55,092 nt of DNA from Prevotella sp. (GTDB taxonomy: Bacteria; Bacteroidota; Bacteroidia; Bacteroidales; Bacteroidaceae), in contig JAGBJJ010000037.1 in NCBI GenBank assembly GCA_017934525.1, positions 1 to 55,092 on the forward strand, given 5' to 3'. The position numbers and the translations under genes are program-made. The notes below the pieces were generated by a model. The model was not told where the DNA came from and did no database searches. It worked only from the letters and a program-made list of their open reading frames with translations. This document shows, one piece after another, positions 32,428-45,000 of this stretch. Positions within the stretch are counted from its first letter, which is position 1. Each line of letters starts with the position of its first letter.

Positions 32428-34503
32428 ATGTATAACAGACAACTGATTCTTACAGCAGTGCTCCTCTCAATGGGGAGCACTGCTTTTGCGCAGATACACC
32501 GGATGGAGCGTAGCGACAGCGTTGCCCACTCCTACGACCTCAACCCCGTCGTTGTCACCGGCTCGGGCCACCACCAGCGCCTGAAGTCGACAGCCACGCC
32601 CGTACATGTACTCTCGTCGCGCGAAATCAGGGAGCAGGGCATCGCCACGTTTGAAGACGCCATGGTGCGCATGCTGCCACAGGTGTCGATGGCACCCTCG
32701 TCGATGGGCACCTTCCTGCGCCTCAACGGACTGGGCAACAAGTATATACTGATACTCATTAACGGCCAGAAACTGTCGGGCGACATCTCAAACAACGTGG
32801 ACCTCTCGCGCATCAACATGGCCCGCGTGAAGCGCATCGAGGTGCTCGATGGAGCCGCCTCGTCGCTCTACGGCAGCGATGCCATAGGCGGTGTAATCAA
32901 CATCATCACCGACCAGCCCACCAGTCAGGTATGCAGTGTAACGAACACTACGACCGTCAGCGGCGAGGGTAAGCTCACCGAGAGCGTCAACCTCGATATC
33001 TACAAGAAAGGCTTCGGCTCCTACACCACCTATACCCACGACCGCGCTGACAGTTACCAAACCTTCACCGAGGAATACGACAAGGGCAGCGCCACAGAGA
33101 CGCACCCTACCATCGCCCCGCTCTTTACCGGCTACCGCTCGCATCTACTCAGCCAGAAGTTTACTTTCACGCCGTCGAGCCATCTGGCCTTCAATGCAGG
33201 CATAGACTATAACCACAAGACAACCGACCGACCCAACACCCACCCCGACATCGTCGGCGGCACCGACTATGAGATGCGCTACAAGACACTGCGATGGAAC
33301 GCGGGCGGCATCTATAAGTTTAATGCCCGCAACTCGCTGCAGGCCGACGTCACCGTCGACCGTTTCCGCTACGGCAAGGAGTACGACGTGGCGACGAAGA
33401 CCTATCAGGTGGGCGACTACGTGCAGTCGAAGAAGCAACGCAACATTGAGCAGCAGCTGAAAGGCATCTTCCAACTCCTGCCAGGCGGCACCACTATCGT
33501 GGGCACCGACTGGCGCCTCGACAAGCTTGTGGCCACCTCGGGCAACATTAATCGCGAGGCTTACAACCTGGCCTACTATGCCCAGCACGAACAGCTGTTC
33601 GCCATAGGCCGGGGCACCGTCAAGGCCACCCTCGGCACCCGCTACGACTACCACCAGAACTTCACTAACCACTTCTCGCCCAAGGCCTCACTCATGTACA
33701 GCCAGGGAGCCATAAACCTGCGCGCCACCTATAGCGGCGGCTTCCGCGCCCCAGGGCTCGACGAGCTTTTCTATCATTACTTCTCCGTCAACCGCGGCAA
33801 GGCCCAGATTATTTTCGGCAACCACGACCTCGCCCCGGAGACGAGCCAATACGTCGCCCTGAATGCCGAATATCGCTCGAAGATTTTGGCCGTCAGCCTC
33901 ACTGCCTACTTGAACAGCATCAACGACATGGTGGTGCGCCGCGACATCAGCGTCGATGCCGACGCTCTCGCCATGCTGCAAAAGGAGTTTCCCGAGATGA
34001 CACCCGACCAAGCAGCAAAACTGGAGCGCTATTCGCTCTATCAGAACAGCGACCGCGGCGACGTGAAGGGACTGCAACTCAACGTGTCGGCCAACATCTT
34101 CGAGGGATTCAACCTCTCGGCCAACTATGCCTACACCTACGCCCGCACCAAAAACGGCGGGGAATGGACAACCATGGAGCGTAGCATCCGCAACACGGCC
34201 ACCATTGCGGCCAACTACCACCGCACGTGGGGACGCTACAGCCTGAACGTCAACCTGAACGGCCGACTACAGTCGAAGACCTACTACACCAACTACGAGG
34301 ATGCACCGGGTTTCGGCATCTGGAACCTACACACTACCCATTCCTTCAACTGCACCCGCTGGGCCTATGTTGAACCAAGCCTCGGCGTAGACAACATCTT
34401 CGACCGCGTAGACCGCCGCACCGACTCTGCCAAGCGTAAGTACGCCCTCTACACTCCGGGGCGCATGCTCGTAGTAGGACTGAAACTGAGATTCAAAAAA
34501 TGA
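32428..34503 (+). CDS. TonB-dependent receptor, second HmuR/BtuB-like copy
   Basis: A 691-residue receptor with signal peptide ending TAFAQ, TonB box LNPVVVTGSG and plug motifs LRLNGLGNKYILILINGQKL and LDGAASSLYGSDAIGGVIN. These match the receptor at 29162 nearly position for position, marking a diverged duplication. It ends properly in LVVGLKLRFKK. It starts 7 nt after the CbiK lipoprotein, and its stop overlaps the ATG of the adenosyltransferase (ATGA). Corrinoid import is the likely role, from riboswitch and downstream genes. Confidence 0.93.
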   Translation: MYNRQLILTAVLLSMGSTAFAQIHRMERSDSVAHSYDLNPVVVTGSGHHQRLKSTATPVHVLSSREIREQGIATFEDAMVRMLPQVSMAPSSMGTFLRLNGLGNKYILILINGQKLSGDISNNVDLSRINMARVKRIEVLDGAASSLYGSDAIGGVINIITDQPTSQVCSVTNTTTVSGEGKLTESVNLDIYKKGFGSYTTYTHDRADSYQTFTEEYDKGSATETHPTIAPLFTGYRSHLLSQKFTFTPSSHLAFNAGIDYNHKTTDRPNTHPDIVGGTDYEMRYKTLRWNAGGIYKFNARNSLQADVTVDRFRYGKEYDVATKTYQVGDYVQSKKQRNIEQQLKGIFQLLPGGTTIVGTDWRLDKLVATSGNINREAYNLAYYAQHEQLFAIGRGTVKATLGTRYDYHQNFTNHFSPKASLMYSQGAINLRATYSGGFRAPGLDELFYHYFSVNRGKAQIIFGNHDLAPETSQYVALNAEYRSKILAVSLTAYLNSINDMVVRRDISVDADALAMLQKEFPEMTPDQAAKLERYSLYQNSDRGDVKGLQLNVSANIFEGFNLSANYAYTYARTKNGGEWTTMERSIRNTATIAANYHRTWGRYSLNVNLNGRLQSKTYYTNYEDAPGFGIWNLHTTHSFNCTRWAYVEPSLGVDNIFDRVDRRTDSAKRKYALYTPGRMLVVGLKLRFKK

Positions 34504-34997
34504 AACAGATATACACCAAGACCGGCGACACGGGCCAGACCTCCCTCAGGGGAGGTGTCCGTGTGCCGAAAGATGACATCCGCATTGAGGTCAACGGACA
34601 GATAGACCACCTGAACGCCCTGCTCGGCATTGTGCGAGCCAATGAGAATAGGTGCTGCAGTGATGCTGTCGCTCTCATCCAGTCGGTACAACGCGAGCTG
34701 ATGGTCATCATGAGCCACATAGCCACCCCCGACGGCGAGGAGAACCCCAAACCCCTACATACCGACCAACTGACGACCGACATGGAGCAGGCCATCGACC
34801 GCCTGACAGCCGACCGCACCTTGGCGTTCGTCATACCCGGTGACACGCTTCCCTCGGCCTTCATCCATCTGGCCCGCACCCAGTGCCGCACCGTGGAGCG
34901 CCGTCTGTGGGCACTCCATCGCCAGCACGCCGTCAGCCCTACTGTGCTCACCTTCTTCAACCGCCTTAGCGACTACCTCTTTGCTCTATCATTATAA
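34500..34997 (+). CDS. pduO: PduO-type cob(I)alamin adenosyltransferase
   Basis: A 165-residue enzyme that transfers adenosyl from ATP to cob(I)alamin or a cobinamide precursor. The start IYTKTGDTGQTSLRGG is the ATP-binding signature of PduO/MMAB proteins; the helical bundle follows with VNGQIDHLNALLG and the basic cluster HLARTQCRTVERRLW. It is translationally coupled to the TonB receptor, so imported or newly made corrinoid can be adenosylated at once. It is slightly shorter than typical PduO (about 180-190) but contains all core parts. Confidence 0.93.
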   Translation: MKQIYTKTGDTGQTSLRGGVRVPKDDIRIEVNGQIDHLNALLGIVRANENRCCSDAVALIQSVQRELMVIMSHIATPDGEENPKPLHTDQLTTDMEQAIDRLTADRTLAFVIPGDTLPSAFIHLARTQCRTVERRLWALHRQHAVSPTVLTFFNRLSDYLFALSL

Positions 34998-35009
34998 AAA
35001 ACAATAACC

Positions 35010-36041
35010 ATGCTGCACGGACACGGCGACGACCTCTACCGCTACAACAACATCACCATGAACTTCAGCTCCAACATCTACAGCCACGCTGACATGTCGA
35101 AGCTGAAGCAACATCTCTGTCATCAACTCTCGCTCATCGACTCCTACCCCGAGCCAGAGCCACTCACACTGGCCAAAGCCATCGCTGAGCGGCGCGGAGT
35201 GTCTCCAGACTGCATCCTCGTCACCAGTGGCGCCACCGAGGCCATCTACCTCATTGCCCAAGCCCTGCGCCATAGCGGTTACACTCACGCACACATCCTG
35301 CAACCCACGTTCAATGAGTATGCCGATGCCTGCCGCATGTTTGGCCTCGGTCTCACCGAAGAAGACGGCAACGGCACCGTCACGTGGCTCTGCAACCCAA
35401 ACAATCCCACTGGTTCGTTGCATCTCGAAGACGATAGCGCAGACACTGTCTGCACAGCAAGCGAGTTCAGCAAGACTCTCCCTGCAATACGCGTAGTCGA
35501 CCAATCATACGAGGACTATACCCTCGCCCACCTCATGTCGCCCGCTGAAGCTGTCGCCAAGGGGAATATTATCCAACTCCACTCGCTCACTAAGACCTAC
35601 GCCGTGCCCGGACTACGCATCGGCTACGTCGTGGCTGCCCCACATCTTATTAATTTATTACGACGCTTCGTGCGCCCCTGGGCGGTGAATGCGCTGGCCA
35701 TCGAGGCCGGTCAGTGGCTCGTCAGCAACGACGCGAAGGTCATTGCCGACCTGCCCGCCTATCTTGCCGAGGCCAACCGACTGCGCACCATGCTCAACGC
35801 CATACCCGGCATCAGCGTGCTGCCCACCCAGACCAACTTCATGCTCTGCCGCATCGAGGGCCACACCGCTGCCGAGCTGAAGGACTATTTGGCCAGCCGC
35901 CACGGCATCCTCATCCGCGACGCCTCAAACTTCGTAGGCCTCACGCCCCATCACTTCCGTGTGGCCGCTCAGTCGCCCAAAGAAAACGATGCCCTGACAG
36001 CAGCCATCGGTGAGTACCTCCACCCCATTGCTCATCATTAA
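35010..36041 (+). CDS. cobD: threonine-phosphate decarboxylase CobD-like aminotransferase-fold enzyme
   Basis: A 343-residue fold-type I PLP enzyme. It begins HGHGDD, NFSSNIY, the start typical of CobD, which makes (R)-1-amino-2-propanol phosphate from threonine phosphate for the nucleotide arm. Motifs: TSGATEAIYLIAQ (PLP phosphate cup), NPNNPTG (129-135), and the Schiff-base Lys195 in SLTKTYAVPGLRIGY. A close relative is histidinol-phosphate aminotransferase; position at the end of a B12 operon and the missing need for His genes favour CobD. It starts 12 nt after pduO and is followed by a strong hairpin terminator. It complements CbiB in the long operon. Confidence 0.9.
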   Translation: MLHGHGDDLYRYNNITMNFSSNIYSHADMSKLKQHLCHQLSLIDSYPEPEPLTLAKAIAERRGVSPDCILVTSGATEAIYLIAQALRHSGYTHAHILQPTFNEYADACRMFGLGLTEEDGNGTVTWLCNPNNPTGSLHLEDDSADTVCTASEFSKTLPAIRVVDQSYEDYTLAHLMSPAEAVAKGNIIQLHSLTKTYAVPGLRIGYVVAAPHLINLLRRFVRPWAVNALAIEAGQWLVSNDAKVIADLPAYLAEANRLRTMLNAIPGISVLPTQTNFMLCRIEGHTAAELKDYLASRHGILIRDASNFVGLTPHHFRVAAQSPKENDALTAAIGEYLHPIAHH

Positions 36042-36080
36042 GGGCCTGAACAAGAGACAACAAAGCCCAAAACGAAACGC

Positions 36081-36117
36081 AACGAGGGCCCGAACGTGTC
36101 GCGTTCGGGCCCTCGTT
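36081..36117. terminator. perfect 16-bp hairpin terminator between convergent genes
   Basis: AACGAGGGCCCGAACG and its exact complement are separated by a 5-nt loop (TGTCG). The hairpin lies between cobD (plus) and alaS (minus) and can serve both. No long T-tract follows on either strand. Confidence 0.85.
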
Positions 36118-36197
36118 GCTGTATAAGCACATGGCATCACACTGCGAATGCTATATGCTTTGTCAAACCATAGTTTGACTTTTCCTGCTTCACACGC

Positions 36198-38861
36198 TTA
36201 CAGTTTGGCCAGTTCCACCACCTTGTCGATGGCAGCGCTGAGCCCATCGGGGTTCTTGCCACCAGCCTGGGCATAGTGAGGCTGACCGCCACCGCCACCC
36301 TGAATGAGTTTGGCAGCCTCGCGCACCATCTGGCCGGCATTCAGACCATGGTCGCTCACCATGTCGTCGCTCATCATGACAGAGAGCATGGGCTTGCCTT
36401 GATGCACCGAGCCCAGCACACAGAGCAGCGGCCCCTCAACGAGGGAGCGCACCTTGAATACCAGGTCTTTGGCTGAAGCCGGCTCCATGGGCAGCACAGC
36501 AGTGGCTACATTGACGCCACTAATCAGGCGGGCTTTCTCTACCAGCTGTTTGGCAGCACGGTCGACGGTCTGTTGCTGGAATGCCTCAATCTCTTTCTTC
36601 ATCGAGTCGTGCTCCTCAATATATTTGCGGATGACAACCTCCAGATCCTTGGCATTGTTGAAGAACAACCTGACGGCTTTCAGCGTGTCCTCGATGTGGT
36701 ACATCAGTTCCTCGCACTCGCTGCCCGTCTTGGCCTCGATGCGACGCACGCCGGCAGCCACAGAACTCTCGCTGACTATCTTGAACATGCCTATGCGACC
36801 AGTGCTGGTGGCATGGATACCACCGCAGAGCTCGCACGACGGACCGAAGCGCATGACGCGCACCTTGTCGCCATACTTCTCGCCGAAGAGGGCGATGGCA
36901 CCCATCTTATGCGCCTCATCCATGGGCACGTCACGATGCTCGTCGCGCGGCAGGTCCTGACGAATAAGGTCGTTTACCATTCGCTCCACCTGGCGCAGCT
37001 GCTCATCGGTGACCTTCTCGAAGTGGGAGAAGTCGAAGCGCAGCGTATCGGGGCTGACGAACGAGCCCTTCTGCTCAACGTGGTCGCCCAGCACCTGCTT
37101 CAAGGCATAGTCGAGCAGGTGGGTAGCGGTGTGGTTGGCAGCTGAGGCATCGCGTTTGTCGGTGTCGACGCAGGCCATGAAGTCGGCCGTAACGTCCTTA
37201 GGCAGCTGTCGCACGATGTGAATGGTCTGACCATTTTCGCGCTTCGAGTCAATCACTTCGACGGTCTCATTCTCAGAGACGAGCACGCCCTGGTCGCCTA
37301 CTTGTCCGCCCATCTCGCCATAGAACGGCGTGGCCGTGAGCACCAATTCATAGAACTCGCTCTTCTTCTGCTTCACCAGCCGGTAGCGCAGTATGCGGCA
37401 CTCATACTCAGTATAGTCGTAGCCCACGAACTGCTGCTCGCCGGGCATCAGCTCCACCCAGTCGGAGTTCTCCACCTGCGCCGCATTGCGCGCGCGGTCT
37501 TTCTGCTTCTGCATCTCGGCATTGAACTCGCCCTCGTTCACGGTGAACCCATTCTCGCGACAGATGAGCTGCGTCAGGTCGAGGGGGAAGCCATAGGTGT
37601 CAAACAGGCGGAAAGCCTCCACGCCGCTCAGCTCCTTCGTGTCCTTGGTGCGCATGTCGTCCATAGCTTTGTCAAGCAGGGCGATACCCTTGTCGAGCGT
37701 GCGCAGGAAGGCGTCTTCCTCCTCCTTCATCACGCGGCCGATGAGCAGCTGCTGAGCACGCAGTTCGGGGAAAGCATCGCCCATCTCCTCGATGAGCGTG
37801 GGCAGGAGCTTATAGAGAAATGCCTCGCGCTGGCCGAGGAAAGTGTAGGCATAGCGCACGGCGCGACGCAGAATGCGGCGGATGACGTAGCCCGCCTTGG
37901 CATTGCCAGGCAGCTGGCCGTCGGCAATGCTGAACGAGACGGCACGCAGGTGGTCGGCGCAGACGCGCATGGCCACGTTGATATCGTTCTGTTCCTTCGT
38001 GATGGGCGATTCCTGCTCCTCCTCGAATGTGACATAGCGCAGACCTGTAATTTTCTGTTCGGCCTTGATGACAGGCTGGAAGACATCAGTGTCATAGTTG
38101 GAGTGCTTGCCTTGCATCATGCGGACCAGGCGTTCGAAGCCCATGCCCGTGTCGATAACGTTCATGGCAAGCTTCTCGAGCGAGCCGTCAGCCTTGCGGT
38201 TGAACTGCATGAACACGAGGTTCCAAATCTCGATGACCTGCGGGTCGTCCTTGTTCACCAGGTCGCGGCCGCTGATGCCGCTCTGCTTGCGCTGCTCAGG
38301 CGTGCGGCTGTCTACATGAATTTCCGAGCAGGGACCGCAGGGCCCCGTGTCGCCCATTTCCCAGAAGTTGTCGTGTTTGTTGCCGTTGATGATGTGATCC
38401 TCAGGCACGTGCTTGGACCAGAAGCGGGCAGCCTCGTCATCACGGGGTATGTTTTCTTCGGGGGAACCCTCGAACACTGTGACATAGAGGTCCTCGGGGT
38501 TCAGTTTCAGCACGTCGACCAGATACTCCCAGGCCATATCGATGGCGCCTTCCTTGAAGTAGTCGCCAAACGACCAGTTGCCCAGCATCTCGAACATGGT
38601 GTGGTGGTACGTGTCGTGACCCACCTCCTCCAGGTCGTTGTGTTTTCCGCTGACACGCAGACACTTCTGCGTGTCGGCACGGCGGCGCGGCTCGGGGTTG
38701 CGTGTGCCCAGGATAATGTCTTTCCACTGATTCATGCCGGCATTGGTGAACATCAGCGTCGGATCGTCTTTCACTACCATCGGTGCCGAGGGCACAATGG
38801 CATGCTGCTTCGACTCGAAAAACTTCTTGAAGGAGTCGCGAATTTCTTTTGCAGTCATCAT
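36198..38861 (-). CDS. alaS: alanyl-tRNA synthetase
   Basis: An 887-residue class II synthetase charging tRNA-Ala. It begins [16 protein letters not shown]; the catalytic domain contains [11 protein letters not shown] (motif 2 area) and [18 protein letters not shown]. The editing domain has NHTATHLL (HxxxH) and CELCGGIHA, the zinc ligands that clear Ser/Gly. The C-Ala domain ends [14 protein letters not shown]. Full length for the family. Two ATGs are adjacent (38861 and 38858). A housekeeping gene bounding the B12 locus. Confidence 0.98.
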   Translation of the reverse strand: MMTAKEIRDSFKKFFESKQHAIVPSAPMVVKDDPTLMFTNAGMNQWKDIILGTRNPEPRRRADTQKCLRVSGKHNDLEEVGHDTYHHTMFEMLGNWSFGDYFKEGAIDMAWEYLVDVLKLNPEDLYVTVFEGSPEENIPRDDEAARFWSKHVPEDHIINGNKHDNFWEMGDTGPCGPCSEIHVDSRTPEQRKQSGISGRDLVNKDDPQVIEIWNLVFMQFNRKADGSLEKLAMNVIDTGMGFERLVRMMQGKHSNYDTDVFQPVIKAEQKITGLRYVTFEEEQESPITKEQNDINVAMRVCADHLRAVSFSIADGQLPGNAKAGYVIRRILRRAVRYAYTFLGQREAFLYKLLPTLIEEMGDAFPELRAQQLLIGRVMKEEEDAFLRTLDKGIALLDKAMDDMRTKDTKELSGVEAFRLFDTYGFPLDLTQLICRENGFTVNEGEFNAEMQKQKDRARNAAQVENSDWVELMPGEQQFVGYDYTEYECRILRYRLVKQKKSEFYELVLTATPFYGEMGGQVGDQGVLVSENETVEVIDSKRENGQTIHIVRQLPKDVTADFMACVDTDKRDASAANHTATHLLDYALKQVLGDHVEQKGSFVSPDTLRFDFSHFEKVTDEQLRQVERMVNDLIRQDLPRDEHRDVPMDEAHKMGAIALFGEKYGDKVRVMRFGPSCELCGGIHATSTGRIGMFKIVSESSVAAGVRRIEAKTGSECEELMYHIEDTLKAVRLFFNNAKDLEVVIRKYIEEHDSMKKEIEAFQQQTVDRAAKQLVEKARLISGVNVATAVLPMEPASAKDLVFKVRSLVEGPLLCVLGSVHQGKPMLSVMMSDDMVSDHGLNAGQMVREAAKLIQGGGGGQPHYAQAGGKNPDGLSAAIDKVVELAKL

Positions 38862-38911
38862 ATTCTTGTTGTTTTTTACCTATTTCTTTGAATCAGAACA
38901 CTTTTAGCGTG

Positions 38912-38919
38912 CAAAATTA
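38912..38919 (-). promoter_or_regulatory. -7 element of alaS
   Basis: TAATTTTG on the minus strand about 50 bp before the alaS ATG fits TAnnTTTG. The surrounding 60 bp is T/A-rich; no clear -33 element. Confidence 0.45.
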
Positions 38920-39004
38920 GTGTTTTTTTTGCAAAAAAAAGAAGATTTCAGTCAAAACGTTTGTTTTTTTGTTTTCTGCCGGGGAGAAAGCGTCAGCCAT
39001 AGAC

Positions 39005-39045
39005 ACAAAAAAAGAGGCCTCGCTCACTAAGGGATGAGCGAGGCT
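39005..39045 (-). terminator. intrinsic terminator of the GLUG-repeat protein gene
   Basis: GCCTCGCTCA (39017-39026) pairs with TGAGCGAGGC (39035-39044), and on the minus strand the stem is followed by a run of seven T. It lies about 40 nt after the stop of the large secreted protein. Confidence 0.85.
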
Positions 39046-39084
39046 TCCTTCTGAATGCCTGTCAGAAACGGCTTGGCTGCGAGT

Positions 39085-42000
39085 CTATCTCATTTCCTTC
39101 GACGTCTGCTGTGTGCCGTCGCTGTAGACGCGCTTCACCACAACCACCTGTCCACTGCGGACAGGAGTCAGCAGACGCTGACCGGAGGTACTGTAGATTT
39201 CCTCACTCACCACATAGCGGCGCTGCTGCGTGCCGTTGATACCTGTGGTCACCACGTTGCAGTTCAGCAGGTACGACTTCGAGCGACTGCCGAGTTTGGC
39301 CGTCATGATGAGCTGGCCCGAATACGGACTGTTGAATATAACACTGTTGCCGCTGATGGCTACAACGTCGGCCGAGGCACTCCATTCCACACCTTCGGGG
39401 ACACCGATTGCGAAATCGCCGGTAATGTTGTCGTAGGTATCGTCGGCAGCAGGCGTCACTATGGCAGCATTGAGGCGTGCAGCATCGTTCAGCACACTTT
39501 GCAGCACAGGCAGACAGAAGTCGTCGGCCACGAAGGCCTCGCCCATGACATCGGCCGTCAGCTCGCCCACTTTGACATCCTTTGCCACCGAATCGTAGGC
39601 GAAGACGCCGCTGATGGCTGGCATGTAGAAGCAGTTGGTGGCCGTGTTGCCGCCCTCCACGTCAGAGCGCCAGTTCTTGATATTCGTCGGGTCGGTGCCG
39701 ATGATATTGCCTATGCCGCCCAACGTATCACAGCTTTCCTCGAACGCAAACTCAGCATTGCATAGCACGCGGCCTGCGTTGTAGCAGTTGAAGAGCTGCG
39801 TGTTCGGATTGTTCAGCTCACCCGTGTTGCTGTTCACGTTAGAGGCAGAAGGCATACCTACCAGGCCGGCCACGCGGGTGGCGCCAGTGATGGTGCCCGT
39901 GTTGTAGCAGTTGGTGAACTTCGAAGCGCTGTGGCCTGCCAGTCCGCCCACGCCATAACCCATGCCACTGTAAGCACCGGGCTTGCTGCCATTGCTGGTA
40001 AGCGTGAGCGAGATGTTGCCTGTGTTGAAGCAGTTCTCCACTGTAGCAGACTGCGTGCCGTAGCCCACAATGCCGCCTGCGCGGTTTTGCGAGGCAGTGA
40101 TGGTGCCCTCGTTCCACGAGTTTGTCAGTGTGGCAGTAGCTGCACCCATGGTAGCCACGATGCCACCCAAGCCCCAAGTGCCGGTTATCTCACCCTGGTT
40201 ATAGCAGCTGTCGATGACGGCATAAGCCGTGGGATAGGTCACCACGCCGCCGCCTTGTCCGTTGCCGGCAAAGACGTCGCCTTCGTTCCAGCACTTCTTC
40301 ACCACGAGGTAATCAGTCTCGTTGAAGGAACCTACGCCGTAGCAGAGCAGTCCGCCCACATAGACGGTGTTGTCGACCATGACGCTACCCGTGTTGTAAC
40401 AGTTGGTGAAGCGGGAGCCCGGGGTGAACTGCACACTCAAGCCAGCCGTATAGGTAGAGGTGACCGATGTAGGCGAGTTAGAATAGATGTCGCCCGAGTT
40501 CCAGCAGCTGTCGGCAATGATGGCCGGAGAGTTGGCCGTGGCAACGCCCGTCAGCCCCGATGTCATAGAAGCAGCCATGATGTCGGCCGTGTTCCAGCAG
40601 TTTTTCAGCACCAGCTGCGTGCCTTTGGCAGCACCCAGATTAGCTATCAGACCGGCCACCCGTCCGGGCTTCACGCTTGCCGTGGTGGCAGCCATCTCGA
40701 TGGTGCCCTCGTTCCAGCAACCCGTATAGGTGGCATTGGCCGACACCGACACCAGACCGCCCACATTGGCCGCGGCCGACGTGGTGGTGGAGTGGATGGC
40801 GCCCTTGTTGTAGCAGCCTTCCAGAGTGACGTCGCCGCCAACACTATAGGCGAAGCCGCCCACATTGGTGCCGCTTGAAGTAATGTCGCCCTCGTTGCCA
40901 CAATTCAAGAAGTATGCCCCGGCATAGGCTGTATTGACAAAGCCAGCCGAGTAGTTGCGTATAGAGTTGACGTTGATTTTGTTGACGCAGTTGGTAAACG
41001 TACCATAAGCCTTACCCACAAATCCAGCCACATAGTGAGCCACTGGCGTGGTCTGCTGGCTCTCGATGTCGCCAGCCAGCGTCAGGTCGTGGATATTGGC
41101 ATCGGCTCCTGCGATGTCGATAGCGGCTTCGTAGGCTTTGACGGCCGTATAGCTGATGCCAGAAATGGTCTTCTGGTTGCCGTCCAAGTCGCCTTGGAAG
41201 GCGGTAATCTGGTCATAGGCCAGCGGCTTGAAGTCAATGCCCTCGAAGCTGAAGTCGTTCATCACCTTGACATACTTATCTTTGAACGACTCACCGCACA
41301 GGGCCATGTAGTCGGCCAGCGTGTTCCAGTCGGCAGCCTTGCTCAGCTGGTAAGGGTTATCCTTGGTACCCTCGCCTTGCAAATCGAGCACAGGCTTCTT
41401 GGCAAGAGCGATGATGCGGAGGAAGTCGCTGCTGTTGATGACCAGCGTATCGTTGGTCACCGCACTTACGTTGGCAGGTACCGTAATGACATTGTCACTC
41501 AACGTGAAATCGGTGTTCTGCGTCAGCGAGGCGTTGGAACCCTCGGGAAGCGACAGCTCTACGGCGCTGCTCAGGTCGGCAACAGTCTCGCCGGAAGCTA
41601 CCTTGACCAGCACGGTGCGGGCCGTGAGCACCTTGGCTTCGCCGGCGAAAGCTTTCAGCGTGGGGTACATGCCGGCATCAAACTGCCATATATCAGTGTC
41701 GAAGCCTTCCAAGGCACTGCCGCTTGTCAGCTGACTGGTCTCCACGCCTGTGGTGCCCTCCAGTTCCTTGTTGCCGTTGGCCTTCCAGGTGATGAGCTGT
41801 GCATCCCAAAGGTTGCCAGCCACTTGACCTGTCGGGTTCTCGTTGCCGCCGATGGCTCCCACCAAAGCGAAATCGCCAGCAAAGACGTCGCCCAGATTGA
41901 TGTTGTTGAGAGCATCGAAGTTGCCCGAGATACTACCGAAGATGCCTCCTACCTTACCGTTGGGCGCACTCACCATGCCATAGTTCACGCAGTTCTGCAC

Positions 42001-45000
42001 CGCAGGCTGCAGGGTGGCCAGCGTAGAGGTGGAGCAGGTGCCGCTGATGCCGCCGGCGAAGTTCATGCGCCGGTAGTCGCCGCTCACGGCGGGGTCCATA
42101 AACTCAGAGAGTTTCTTCACGGCCACCTGGCCGGTGTTGACGCAATTCTCCGTTCGCCCGTAGGTGGTGCCCACTATGCCGCCTACGTCCATGTAGCCGG
42201 TATAGATGTCGCCAGCGTTGTAGCAGTTGCGTATGATGCTGTTGGCCACGCCTTGCCCACAAATGCCACCAATCCAGCAGCTGAGTCCGTTGACGGTGGC
42301 GTAGTTGCGGCAGTTTTCAATGAGACCATAATTATAACCCACGAGAGCTGCCGAAGTAGCCCAGAAGCGCAAATCGGCATCATCGGCAATGGTGAGGTTG
42401 CGCAGCACGCCCGTCTCACCCAGACGTCCGATGAATCCGGCATAGGCGCCACGGTCAGGACCGCTAACGCCAGTCTCAGGTGTGCCAGTGCCGTCGGCAA
42501 AGTGGTCAACGGGCTCTGCATTTTCTTTCCACACCACGCGATTTAAGTACATGTTGTGGATGGTGAATCCACCGCCGTCGAACACACCGCCGAACTTGCT
42601 GCTGGCCCTTCCGCTCTCACTATTGGCGCAAATGCCAAGGAACTCAGGGGTCTTCTCCAAGTCGATGTCATTCATCATGCGGAAGTAGATGCCATCGAAG
42701 AGAATGTCGTTGACGGTGGTGTACACCGACAAGTCTACAAGATCCTGCTTGGTCTTGATGAGGTGCGGATCATCCTCGGTGCCACTACCTGCAAAGGATA
42801 CGGGCGCCATCTTGATGGGTATGAAGCGATTGACAATACCCTCGCAAATATAGACAGAGTCTGTACCGAAGTCTGTCGGCGTCAGCACGTTGCCCTCGAT
42901 GACCGAGAAGTTGCCTTTGCTGACGAGCTGGCGGTCGATGACATAGCCAACCTCGATGCCTTCCATCTTGCTGATGGTGGCGGCATGAGGCATATAGTTG
43001 ACGTCGCCGTCCATGAGGATAGCCGTGGCACCAGACTTGGCGGCCACAGACTGCTCCATTCCCTTCAGGCGCGGATAGAAGCCTTCAGTGAACACCCAGT
43101 CGTCGGCACTGAAACCCTTGGGACCTGCGGCGTCGACCAACTCACTGGTTGTAGCGCCGAAGCGTGTGGAGTGGAAGTTGGTGAGCTGCTTGTCGAAGTA
43201 GATGTTCTCATAGACGGGAATGGTGGTTGCGGAAGTATCGGTGTGGCCGATGATTTCACGCGTCTCGCTGGTGTCATAGAGATAGGTTTCAGCATCGAGC
43301 ACGGTGGCAGTATAGCAGCTCCTCACCGTGGTTTCGTCGAGAACCTGACCGACCAGACCGCCGGCATAGCGCGATGCGGAAGAAACGATGCGGCCGATGC
43401 TATAGCAGTTGGTCATAGTGGCAGCACTCAGCACGCCGGCCACGCCGCCGGTAGAAGCCATAGAGCCATAGCTGCTCATAGTGGCCACAGCAAAGCATTT
43501 ATCGATGGTGCCCATGTAGCTGCGCCCGATGACGCCGCCCACGTTCAGGTTTGCATACTCACTGCTATAAGGTATGATAAGGCCGGCAAAACGAAGCTCG
43601 CTACCCGTAGTCTGATAGAGGTTGCCCACCACGCCGCCTGTCGGTGTGTTGGTGCTTCCTCCCGCCACCACGATGGTGTTCTCCACATAACAATTGCTGA
43701 TGGGAGCTATTGTCTCGCCTGCGATACCGCCATTGTATCCACCGACACCCACAATGGTGGAGTTGACCACATGGCAGTCTTTGATTTCACCTTGCGAGCC
43801 GCCGACAAGTCCTGCAATGAGGAGTCCCGACCCAGTGCATTCCACCCAGGCGCTGTCAGCCGAACAGTTTTCCACGCGGCCCAGATTGCTGGCCACGAGC
43901 GAGGCGGCATAGCTGCTGGAGGCCACGACGTGGGGAGCATCGAGGTTGAGGTTGCTTATCACGGCCAGCGTGTCGGTCAGTCCGAAGAGTCCGCCATACA
44001 TTCTGGTTGATACGTTCAGGTTTTTGATAGTGTAGCCCTGACCATCGAACTCACCGGCAAAGCGGTGGCGGAAGTCGGCTCCGATAGGGGTGAAACGCAT
44101 GCTCTCCAGGTCGATGTCATTCTCCAGTCGGAAGAAGGTGTTCTGGTAGACACGTGCGTAAGTGTTGCTGCCGTAAGCGTAGTTGTAGTCCTCGTTCTGG
44201 TTCACCAGGTCGGAAAGCAGAATGAGGTCGTCGGCCGTGCGTATGAGGAAGGGCTCCTCTTGAGTACCCTTACCTTGGAATTCGGTGACACCCACCTCCG
44301 GATAGACGATGTCAAAGTCGGCCTCCACCTCGCCGGAAAGGTTGTGCCCCAGGTAAAACTTGGTGCAGAGCAGCGACCAGTCGTTCCAGGTGATTTTCTT
44401 TGCATCGGTGGCTGCATTGCAGACGATGTTGGCCTGATACGACGTGAGTGATGTGCCGGTAAAGACAGGCACGATGGTGCTCCAGTCGCCATTGGTGGGG
44501 TCTTCGCGTGCCGTCTGGCTCTCAATGAGTGCCGTGCGGTCACGATTCAGAATGATTTCTATGGTCTGTCCATAGTTAGCGAAGTTCTTCACCGTGACGA
44601 TGTTTTTCGACACCTGCGCCACAATGACGGGATAGGAACCGCTGCTTGTAGTGAGCACGTTGCCATCGTCGTCTTTGGTCTCTGCTCGGGTATAGCGCAT
44701 GGTGCCATTAGCTGCCTCGAAAAACGCGTCGTAGTAGACGCCGAAGAATTTGTCTTCGCTGGTATACATACCCCACCAGGAACTGATACTGAGGGTACCG
44801 TCGTCATTGATTGTTCCCTCGATGGGTTGTGAGCGGTCGGGAGCACCGGTTGAAGTGCAGAAGGCTATTTCCACGTCGCCCTCGGCAGAGCTGTAGCCCA
44901 CCACCTGGTTGGGAATAGTGATGGTCATCTGCTCCAGATTCACAGCGGCCTTCACCCTGATGCCTGTGTCCCAGAAGTTTGCAATCAGAATACTGTCGGT